Source of the DNA: an uncultured Collinsella sp.
GTDB lineage: Bacteria > Actinomycetota > Coriobacteriia > Coriobacteriales > Coriobacteriaceae
Assembly (NCBI GenBank): GCA_902491915.1
Contig: CABUJL010000067.1
Location: forward strand, 1 to 10,655
Reading direction: 5' to 3'
DNA length: 10,655 nucleotides
A program made the position numbers and the translations under genes. A model generated the notes under the pieces. The model worked only from the letters and a program-made list of their open reading frames with translations, was not told where the DNA came from and searched no databases. Below are positions 5,569 through 10,655 of this stretch, in pieces (position 1 is the first letter of the stretch; each line of letters begins with the position of its first letter).

Positions 5569-6654
5569 TTACAGTGCGAAGGCGTCGACGTCGCCCCAGT
5601 GGCGGCGCAGCGTAATGGCGGCGGCGGGTTCGGTATTGTCAAAGACGACCGACCATTGCGTATTGCTGGTGATGTCTTCCGGATTGGGTTCTTGCGCTGC
5701 GGCACGCAGGGCTTTCCAGACAATCGTTTCGTCCTGGGCACCGACATGGGCGTCAAGGACATCGGCGATTGCGACGGCGCGCTCTTTACCATGGCCCAGC
5801 TCGCCATTCTTTTGGTTGGGCAGCACTTCGTCGCCATAGCAGGCGTAGAAGTTCGTAACCTGGCGTACAGGAGTCGCTTTGAAAGCACGGTCCGGATCGC
5901 GCGGATCCCACTCTACTACGCGCGCGTCACCGGCGGCGTCGTTGATAAAGAAGTGGTAATCGCGTCCTGCCATGGCGTGCATGTCGTAGGCGGAAAGCAG
6001 GTCGACAGCTTCTTGCGTGGTGGCGGCACGGTCGAGCACCAGGCGGATGGCGAGCGAGGTATTGATGACGGGGCGCTGCGTGTCCTGGTCACAGGGCTTG
6101 GAGTCCAGAGTGAGTACGGCAATGGACACGCCGCATTCGTTAACACCGTCGAGCTGGGCAAACGGGCCCATGAGTGCGGCGGCGCGTCCGCCGACGGAGT
6201 CAAGCGGAGTGTTATCGCCCAGGTTGTTAAGGGCGGCAAACCCGATGGAGGCATAGCCGTCGCGTGGGTGATTGCGCACCAGCAGCGCCGAGGTGTCGTC
6301 CTTAAAGTCGTAATTGCGACCGGTGCGCACGCGGCCTTCGGCATCTACGGCGACAAAAGCGCTGCAGGCAAACTGGGGCGCCTGGACATGTACCGGCACA
6401 CCGGGCAGCACCTGCGCCACCACGGCATCGATGTAGGCCTGGTCGTCGCGCACGCCAGCGGCGATGATGCGATCAAGATCGTAGTCGTAGGCTATGTCGA
6501 TTGCATACAGGTCATAGCCATTCGCGTAGCCGGTCAACCGTTTGAGCGACGCGGCGGACTTGATTTGCTTGCGGTAAACGATGCCGGCGGCAGCGGCAAG
6601 GCCGACGGCGGTTCCTGCAACACCGCAGGCGATGGCAATGTTACGTGGCTTCAT
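5569..6654 (-). CDS. Membrane-anchored cysteine Ntn amidase (choloylglycine hydrolase / linear amide C-N hydrolase superfamily)
   Basis: This 361-residue protein begins with a short basic stretch and a hydrophobic segment (6-27), so it is likely exported and membrane-anchored. The Ntn fold follows: a candidate nucleophile Cys97 in QFACSAF, then GRNYDF (112-117) matching the family's R-N-x-D, then DGVNECGVSIAVLTL (169-183). Asn268 in QVTNFY matches the family's catalytic Asn, and NTQWSVVFDN with following Arg residues (331-351) matches the C-terminal signature. In bile salt hydrolases and penicillin V acylases Cys is near residue 2; here about 96 residues precede it, so autocatalytic cleavage before Cys97, as in NAAA-type enzymes, is expected. 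The substrate (bile salt, N-acyl amino acid, other amide) cannot be told. The ATG has a strong AGAGGAG ribosome binding site (6660-6666). Confidence 0.82.
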   Translation of the reverse strand: MKPRNIAIACGVAGTAVGLAAAAGIVYRKQIKSAASLKRLTGYANGYDLYAIDIAYDYDLDRIIAAGVRDDQAYIDAVVAQVLPGVPVHVQAPQFACSAFVAVDAEGRVRTGRNYDFKDDTSALLVRNHPRDGYASIGFAALNNLGDNTPLDSVGGRAAALMGPFAQLDGVNECGVSIAVLTLDSKPCDQDTQRPVINTSLAIRLVLDRAATTQEAVDLLSAYDMHAMAGRDYHFFINDAAGDARVVEWDPRDPDRAFKATPVRQVTNFYACYGDEVLPNQKNGELGHGKERAVAIADVLDAHVGAQDETIVWKALRAAAQEPNPEDITSNTQWSVVFDNTEPAAAITLRRHWGDVDAFAL

Positions 6655-6815
6655 GACGGCTCCTCTCGTCCTGTTAGCGTAATTGTCGCAAAAGGTGCAC
6701 GGGCATGATGGCTCAACTTGGCGAGCGGCGCGGGATTAAACACGGAATGAAGAGTGCGGCGCTGGCGCGGCGGGGTATGCTGGAAGGGACCATCAACCCA
6801 GCGAAAGGGGAGAGC

Positions 6816-8201
6816 ATGACGGATCAGGAAACGCCCGAGCGCGCGCATGTGACGGCCGATGATATCGAGGCCGCCAACGACCTTATCGACTTTATCGAGG
6901 CATGCCCCAGCATGTTCCATACGGCGGCGACCATTATGGCCGAGCTCGACGAGGCGGGCTTTACCTATCTGCCCGAGAATGCGGCGTGGGACATCGAGCC
7001 GGGCGGGCGTTATTACACGCAGCGCAACACCTCGAGCGTTGTTGCCTTTAAGGTGGGCGAGGACCTGGCCGCGACGTGGGGCGAGGACGGCGTTGCCGGC
7101 GACTACCATTTTCAGCTGACGGCGTCGCACAGCGATTCGCCGACGTTTAAGGTCAAGGCCGTGCCCGAACTCGACGGCGCAGGCGAGACGCTACGCCTGA
7201 ACACCGAGGCCTACGGCGGCATGATCGACTACACCTGGTTCGATCGCCCGCTGGCGCTCGCGGGCCGCGTGCTGGTGCGCGAGGGCGACCGTATTGAGAG
7301 CCGCTTGCTTGCCACCGAGCGCGAGGTCGCTATCATTCCGAGCCTTGCCATCCATATGAACCGCGGCGTCAACGAGGGCTTTGCGCCCAACCGCGCCGTC
7401 GACCTGTGCCCGCTCATCAGCGCTGGTGACCTTAAGCAGGGCGACTTTGATGCCCTGATCGCCGACGAACTGGACGTTGAGCCCGAGCAAATTTTGGGCC
7501 GCGATCTGTTCCTGGTCAATCGTCAGGATGCGCGCATTTGGGGTTGGGCCGATGAGTTTATCTCGACGCCTAAGCTTGACGACCTGGCCTGTGCCTATAC
7601 CTCGCTGCAGGCATTTTTGGGCGCCGAGAACGCGCACGACGTCTCGGTCTTCTGCTGCTTTGATAACGAGGAGGTTGGCTCCGAGACCAAGCAGGGCGCC
7701 ATGTCGACCTTCTTGGCCGACGCGTTGCGACGCATCAACGGGTCGCTGGGCTTCGATGATGAGTCGTACCATCGCGCACTTGCCGCCTCGATGCTCGTGA
7801 GCTGCGATAATGCGCATGCCGTGCACCCCAACCACGCCGAGAAGTGCGATGCCCGCAACCAGGTCGTGCTCAACGGCGGCATCGTCATCAAGGAAGCCGC
7901 CAACCAGCACTACTGCACCGATGCCTTTAGCCGCGCGGTGTTCCAGGCTATTTGCGATGACGCCGACGTACCCACGCAGGCCTTCGCCAACAAGAGTGAT
8001 ATGGCGGGTGGCTCCACGCTCGGCAACCTGTCGAACATGCAGGCGAGCATGCATGCCGTGGACGTGGGCCTGCCGCAGCTGGCCATGCACTCGAGCTACG
8101 AGACCGGCGGCGTGCGCGACGTGATGTACGCCATCCGCGCCCTCACGGCCTTCTACGAGTGCAACCTAACCATCAACGGCGCCGAAAGCGTGGAGCTCTA
8201 A
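6816..8201 (+). CDS. M18 family zinc aminopeptidase
   Basis: This 461-residue cytosolic metallopeptidase belongs to the aspartyl-aminopeptidase family (ApeB/DNPEP/Lap4 type) and removes N-terminal residues, typically acidic ones, from peptides. Expected metal-site residues are all present: His105 in ASHSDSP, Asp255 in KLDDLACAY, the catalytic pair Glu285/Glu286 in DNEEVGS, Asp331 in SCDNAHAVHPN, and His425 in AMHSSYE. The glycine-rich GGSTLGNL (398-405) is also typical. The ATG at 6816 is chosen because AAAGGGGAG (6804-6812) lies just before it and the N-terminus then has normal family length; an in-frame ATG at 6705 would add 37 residues without resemblance to the family and reach into the promoter region. 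It is divergent from the amidase gene with a 161-bp gap. Repeat copy 2 begins one base after its stop. Confidence 0.95.
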   Translation: MTDQETPERAHVTADDIEAANDLIDFIEACPSMFHTAATIMAELDEAGFTYLPENAAWDIEPGGRYYTQRNTSSVVAFKVGEDLAATWGEDGVAGDYHFQLTASHSDSPTFKVKAVPELDGAGETLRLNTEAYGGMIDYTWFDRPLALAGRVLVREGDRIESRLLATEREVAIIPSLAIHMNRGVNEGFAPNRAVDLCPLISAGDLKQGDFDALIADELDVEPEQILGRDLFLVNRQDARIWGWADEFISTPKLDDLACAYTSLQAFLGAENAHDVSVFCCFDNEEVGSETKQGAMSTFLADALRRINGSLGFDDESYHRALAASMLVSCDNAHAVHPNHAEKCDARNQVVLNGGIVIKEAANQHYCTDAFSRAVFQAICDDADVPTQAFANKSDMAGGSTLGNLSNMQASMHAVDVGLPQLAMHSSYETGGVRDVMYAIRALTAFYECNLTINGAESVEL

Positions 8202-8202
8202 A

Positions 8203-8254
8203 ACCTACCAAAAGAGGACAGGTTTACTTTGGCAGGTTTTATCTGGGCAAATGC
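8203..8254 (+). repeat. Dispersed 52-bp intergenic repeat, copy 2
   Basis: It differs from copy 3 at four of the first 35 positions, and the tail remains alignable to 8254. Arms ACCTACCAAA (8203-8212) and TTTGGCAGGT (8228-8237) pair with one mismatch and are followed by TTTT, so here the repeat could serve as a weak terminator for the M18 gene. A second small hairpin, AATGCC (8250-8255) with GGCATT (8259-8264), overlaps the end. Confidence 0.8.
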
Positions 8255-8316
8255 CAGTGGCATTGCAAGCCGATAGGACCCTAAAACGCCGCAGGTTGAA
8301 CAAAAGTCAGCGAGAG

Positions 8317-8408
8317 CCCGTCTGGGCGAGCAAGGTGCCTTGAAAGAGGAGGGCATTGGCCTTCTGGCCATGCCCGACGATTGAAAGGCAGATTGCCGTC
8401 CAGACGGG
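8317..8408. ncRNA. 92-nt nested hairpin, candidate structured RNA or palindromic element
   Basis: Three stems nest in order. CCCGTCTGG (8317-8325) pairs with CCAGACGGG (8400-8408). TGCCTT (8336-8341) pairs with AAGGCA (8385-8390). GGGCAT plus GGCC (8351-8361, one bulged T) pairs with GGCCATGCCC (8366-8375) around a TTCT loop. The sequence between the first two stems also pairs in part, so the outer arms look like diverged inverted copies. It lies between convergent genes, so neither strand is an obvious leader. I recognise no known RNA family; it lacks the SRP RNA signature loop and any tRNA arms. Confidence 0.4.
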
Positions 8409-8425
8409 GTCGCAGCGTCGAGTGG

Positions 8426-8449
8426 TCCGCCGTTCGTTAGAACGGCGGA
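8426..8449 (-). terminator. Hairpin after the D-2-hydroxyacid dehydrogenase gene
   Basis: TCCGCCGTTC (8426-8435) and GAACGGCGGA (8440-8449) form a perfect 10-bp stem with a GTTA loop, beginning six bases past the dehydrogenase stop. No T-tract follows on the minus strand, so intrinsic termination may be weak; mRNA 3'-end protection is another possibility. Confidence 0.5.
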
Positions 8450-8455
8450 ACAAGA

Positions 8456-9391
8456 TTAGTGCTCGATCCAGCAGCGGAGCGTTTCGCCGGCTTGCAGGTG
8501 ACGCAGATTCTCTGCGGCAATGTCGACCACGTTATTGAGCGTGGCGGCTAGGTGGAACCAGCCCGAGACGTGCGGCGTGATGAGCATGTTGGGCGCATCC
8601 CACAGTGGGCTTGTCTCAGGCAACGGTTCGGGGTCGGTGACGTCGACCGCGGCGCCGGCGAGATGTCCCGACTCCAGGGCGGCAACCAAGTCGTCGGCGA
8701 CCACAAGATCGCCGCGGCCGCCGTTGGCAAAGAAGGCACCCGGTTTCATCGCGGCAAAGAACTCGGCGTTCGCCAGGCCGCGGGTCTCGGGTGTGCTGGG
8801 CATAAAGGATGCGACGACGTCTGCCTCCGCCAGACGCTCAGACAGGGCGTCCATGCCGTCCATGTCCTCAAACACAATGGGGTAGACGAGCGGGTGGCGC
8901 TTGATGCCGCGGACGTGCGCACCCATGTTACGGCAGAGCGTGGCAAAGTGGCCGCCAATGTCGCCCGCGCCCAGCACCAGCACATTGGCGTTTTTGAGCG
9001 AGGTGACCGGCCCCAAATCCTCCCAGCGATGCTTGCGCTGCAAGTCGTGATAGCCAGGCAGGCGCTTCATCATGGAAAGGACCATGGCAAACATGTGCTC
9101 GCTCACAGCCTGGCCGTAGGCACCCACCGAGCAGGAAAGCTTAGCGTCGGCTGGCACGGTGCCGGCGGCCAAGTAATCGTCATAGCCCGCGGTCTGCAGT
9201 TGCAACAGCTGGAGATGCTCACATGCTGTGAGCATGTCAGGGTCGATGTTGCCCAAGATCACGTCGGCATCGGCGACCTGCTCGCGCGTGATGGCGTCGG
9301 CACTCGTGTAGATAAAGTCCTCGCCCGGAGCGCTCGACTCGAGGATCGCGCGATGGCGGTCGTTGACGGGCAACAAAACCAGGATGTTCAC
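8456..9391 (-). CDS. D-isomer-specific 2-hydroxyacid dehydrogenase family protein
   Basis: This 311-residue cytosolic oxidoreductase interconverts a 2-oxoacid and a D-2-hydroxyacid using NAD(P)H. The catalytic domain is split around a Rossmann domain with GAGDIG (141-146). The catalytic triad is visible: Arg226 in NGGRGDLV, Glu255 in DVTDPEPLP, and His274 in ITPHVSG. After the second strand of the Rossmann fold the sequence is RGIKRHP instead of an acidic residue, which suggests NADPH preference by analogy with glyoxylate/hydroxypyruvate reductases. Substrate (glyoxylate, hydroxypyruvate, 2-ketoacids) is not determined. Translation starts at GTG (9391-9389), supported by GGAGAGGA (9398-9405) at proper spacing. 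Only 19 bases separate the start from repeat copy 3, so its promoter must overlap or lie beyond that repeat. Confidence 0.9.
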   Translation of the reverse strand: MNILVLLPVNDRHRAILESSAPGEDFIYTSADAITREQVADADVILGNIDPDMLTACEHLQLLQLQTAGYDDYLAAGTVPADAKLSCSVGAYGQAVSEHMFAMVLSMMKRLPGYHDLQRKHRWEDLGPVTSLKNANVLVLGAGDIGGHFATLCRNMGAHVRGIKRHPLVYPIVFEDMDGMDALSERLAEADVVASFMPSTPETRGLANAEFFAAMKPGAFFANGGRGDLVVADDLVAALESGHLAGAAVDVTDPEPLPETSPLWDAPNMLITPHVSGWFHLAATLNNVVDIAAENLRHLQAGETLRCWIEH

Positions 9392-9410
9392 AAGCAGTCC
9401 TCTCCGCTCG

Positions 9411-9462
9411 ACCTGCCAAAAAGGGACAGGTTTATTTTGGCAGGTTGTATCAGGTAAAACGC
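9411..9462 (+). repeat. Dispersed 52-bp intergenic repeat, copy 3 (most intact)
   Basis: Perfect 11-bp arms ACCTGCCAAAA (9411-9421) and TTTTGGCAGGT (9435-9445) enclose the core AGGGACAGGTTTA. The 17-base tail is shared with the other two copies. It sits between the dehydrogenase start and the map terminator, in the same orientation as copy 2, so the two bracket the dehydrogenase gene. Confidence 0.8.
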
Positions 9463-9513
9463 TAAAAAACGCCGGGCTTCGTGATGGTTAACATATCCAT
9501 CGCGAAGCCCGGC
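9463..9513 (-). terminator. Rho-independent terminator of map
   Basis: GCCGGGCTTCG (9471-9481) pairs perfectly with CGAAGCCCGGC (9503-9513). After a T-G wobble, GATGG (9483-9487) pairs with CCATC (9497-9501), giving a 17-bp stem with a 9-base loop. Read leftwards, the stem is followed by G and six T residues (9469-9464). It begins 10 bases past the map stop. Confidence 0.93.
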
Positions 9514-9523
9514 GCATCCACGG

Positions 9524-10411
9524 CTACCAGCTCAGCAGCTCGTAGCCGTCCTCGGTCACCACGAGCTGTACCTCGCACTGGGCCGAATCGCTGCCGTCCT
9601 TGGTGCGCACGCACCAACCGTCGCCCTTGCTGATCTTGATGTCGGGTGCTCCGGCGTTGACCATGGGCTCGATGGTAAAGACCATACCCGGGGCCATGAT
9701 GGTGTCCACATCGGGTGCCTCGGTGGTAAAGCCCACAAACGGGTCCTCGTGGAACTCCTTACCGATGCCGTGTCCGCCGTACTCGCGCACCACGCTAAAG
9801 CCGGCGTCCTCGACCGTCTTTTGCACGACCTCGGCCATAACGGACAGCGGCAGCCATGGCTTGACGGCTGCCAAGCCCGCCTCCACGCTGGCGCGGGTGA
9901 CGTCGACCAGGCGCTGGCGCTCGGCAGAGACCTCGCCGATGCAGAACATGCGGCTCGAATCACTAAAGTAACCGTCCAGGATCGTGGAACAGTCCACGTT
10001 GATGATGTCGCCCTCGTGCAGCACGTCCGTATCGCAGGGGATACCGTGGCAGACGACGTCGTTGATCGAGGTGCACACGCTTTTGGGGTAGCCCTCGTAG
10101 TTGAGGTCTGCCGGTGTGCCGCCGTGCTCGACGGTGTAGTCATAGATCATCTGGTCGATCTGGTTGGTGGTCATGCCTGCGGCGATATGCTCGCCCACAT
10201 AATCGAGCACGCCCACGTTGATGGCTGCCGAGCGCTTGATGCCCTCGATATCGGCGGGCGTCTTGTAGAGCGTGCGGGGCAGGACCTCCCAGCCCTCTTC
10301 CCACAGGCGCTCAAGGCGCTCATCAAAGGCGCTATGGCATTTCTTATATTTTTTGCCGCTGCCGCACCAGCAAGCGTCGTTGCGGCCAGGCACGGGTCCG
10401 TTGTCAAACAT
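9524..10411 (-). CDS. map: Methionine aminopeptidase, type I, with N-terminal SEC-C zinc motif
   Basis: This 295-residue cytosolic metalloenzyme removes the initiator methionine from nascent proteins. Residues 9-26 (GRNDACWCGSGKKYKKCH) form a SEC-C-type C-x-C...C-H zinc motif, as in ribosome-associated Map variants of many Gram-positives. The pita-bread catalytic domain follows: His122 in CHGIP, metal ligands Asp140 (NVDCS), Asp151 (FSDSS), His214 (GGHGIGKEFHEDP), Glu248 (FTIEPM) and Glu280 (AQCEVQL), plus His221. In many family members the last ligand is followed by His (FEHT); here it is Val. The total length fits a type I catalytic core plus about 45 extra N-terminal residues. AAGGAAG before the ATG supports the start. 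A good -10 lies just upstream and a strong terminator just downstream, so it is probably monocistronic. Confidence 0.96.
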   Translation of the reverse strand: MFDNGPVPGRNDACWCGSGKKYKKCHSAFDERLERLWEEGWEVLPRTLYKTPADIEGIKRSAAINVGVLDYVGEHIAAGMTTNQIDQMIYDYTVEHGGTPADLNYEGYPKSVCTSINDVVCHGIPCDTDVLHEGDIINVDCSTILDGYFSDSSRMFCIGEVSAERQRLVDVTRASVEAGLAAVKPWLPLSVMAEVVQKTVEDAGFSVVREYGGHGIGKEFHEDPFVGFTTEAPDVDTIMAPGMVFTIEPMVNAGAPDIKISKGDGWCVRTKDGSDSAQCEVQLVVTEDGYELLSW

Positions 10412-10436
10412 GGCTAACTTCCTTTCATCCGCAGCT

Positions 10437-10442
10437 AGTATA
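10437..10442 (-). promoter_or_regulatory. -10 element of a map promoter
   Basis: TATACT on the minus strand matches the -10 consensus at five of six positions and is 26 bases before the map ATG. This predicts a short leader that still includes the ribosome binding site at 10419-10426. The -35 position (about 10460-10465) reads CTTTTA, a weak match, and abuts the inverted repeat. Confidence 0.5.
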
Positions 10443-10460
10443 GCCCACCCACGCGTCCAT

Positions 10461-10530
10461 AAAAGTTGCGGTGATATAGTTCCGATTTAAGCGGTTTAAC
10501 AGCATAAATAGGAACTATATCACCGCAACT
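10461..10530 (-). terminator. Perfect 20-bp inverted repeat with T-tail, likely terminator of the upstream leftward gene
   Basis: AGTTGCGGTGATATAGTTCC (10464-10483) and GGAACTATATCACCGCAACT (10511-10530) are perfect complements around a 27-nt spacer. Read leftwards, the stem ends in a run of four T residues (10464-10461). It starts 41 bases after the stop codon at 10572. The AT-rich loop-proximal half and long loop are unusual for an intrinsic terminator, so a repeat element or operator is also possible. It overlaps the -35 zone of the map promoter candidate. Confidence 0.6.
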
Positions 10531-10571
10531 GATGGAGCGGGATGGCGGACACTGGCTGCTGCGTGGTTTTG

Positions 10572-10655
10572 CTAGTAGCTCACCTGGCAGGGAATGCCGA
10601 TGGCGCGCACGCGCGCGGCAATGGCGTCGAGCACCTCAGGCGCCGCTTTGGCAAG
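10572..10655 (-). CDS. C-terminal fragment of an unidentified protein
   Basis: From the right window edge an open frame of 27 codons runs leftwards to a TAG at 10574-10572. It begins LAKAAPEVLDAIAARVR and ends AIGIPCQVSY. The composition is alanine-rich and predicts a helix followed by a short strand, and the codon use is GC-rich like the other genes here. A terminator-like hairpin follows 41 bases downstream. Both support a real gene end. I do not recognise the family; the rest of the gene is outside the window. Confidence 0.55.
   Translation of the reverse strand, partial: LAKAAPEVLDAIAARVRAIGIPCQVSY

Noticed and set aside
5569..6654. Calling the amidase a bile salt hydrolase
   Set aside because: The nucleophile Cys is internal at residue 97 behind an anchor and prosegment, unlike classical enzymes with Cys at position 2; the substrate cannot be set from sequence.
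5599..6708. 369-codon plus-strand open frame
   Set aside because: It is antisense to the amidase gene, whose catalytic motifs, ribosome binding site and start are all clear.
6705..6815. Upstream in-frame ATG extending the M18 aminopeptidase by 37 residues
   Set aside because: No family-like sequence in the extension, while the ATG at 6816 has a strong AAAGGGGAG ribosome binding site.
8317..8408. SRP RNA or tRNA in the structured intergenic region
   Set aside because: The conserved SRP RNA GGAAGGAAGCAG-type asymmetrical loop and the tRNA T-arm and acceptor features are absent.
8552..9457. 301-codon plus-strand open frame
   Set aside because: It is antisense to the dehydrogenase with its complete Arg/Glu/His triad; its tail is simply the translated 52-bp repeat.
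234..9462. The three repeats as a CRISPR array
   Set aside because: They are kilobases apart, in mixed orientation, without regular spacers or cas genes.

Overview
The window reads as chromosomal DNA of a high-GC actinobacterium. The class Coriobacteriia, and a Collinsella-like gut anaerobe in particular, fits the codon style, the PFK subtype, the SEC-C methionine aminopeptidase and the intergenic repeats. That placement is inference from family resemblance and was not tested by any search.

Layout: (1) 1-334 holds the first 21 codons of a GyrI-like-domain gene leaving the window leftwards, a perfect LexA-box-like palindrome in its promoter region, and one copy of a dispersed 52-bp repeat. 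(2) 335-3807 is a two-gene operon for a MacB/FtsX-type ABC exporter, an ATPase followed by a large duplicated permease whose start overlaps the ATPase stop, closed by a strong terminator. (3) 3808-4348 is a 541-bp convergent intergenic region with no credible gene but much structure: a G-quadruplex motif, two families of long imperfect inverted repeats, and a 185-bp imperfect palindrome whose right arm includes the pfkA stop codon. (4) 4349-6654 carries pfkA and, upstream of it on the same strand, a membrane-anchored cysteine Ntn amidase of the choloylglycine hydrolase / linear amide C-N hydrolase type. (5) 6816-8201 is an M18 metallo-aminopeptidase, divergent from the amidase. (6) 8202-8455 is a 3'-to-3' intergenic region with repeat copy 2, a 92-nt nested hairpin and a terminator-like hairpin. 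(7) 8456-9391 is a D-2-hydroxyacid dehydrogenase. (8) 9392-9523 holds repeat copy 3 and a textbook terminator for map. (9) 9524-10411 is map, a type I methionine aminopeptidase with an N-terminal SEC-C zinc motif. (10) 10412-10571 holds a map promoter candidate and a perfect 20-bp inverted repeat; the last 27 codons of an unidentified leftward gene close the window.

The genes are mostly separate transcription units: housekeeping metabolism (glycolysis, 2-oxoacid reduction), protein and peptide turnover (Map, M18) and envelope export or stress response. No defence system, prophage, complete transposon, CRISPR array or tRNA was found. The most unusual content is in the non-coding DNA: the three-copy repeat, the large palindromes, and the LexA-like box in front of a GyrI-like gene.
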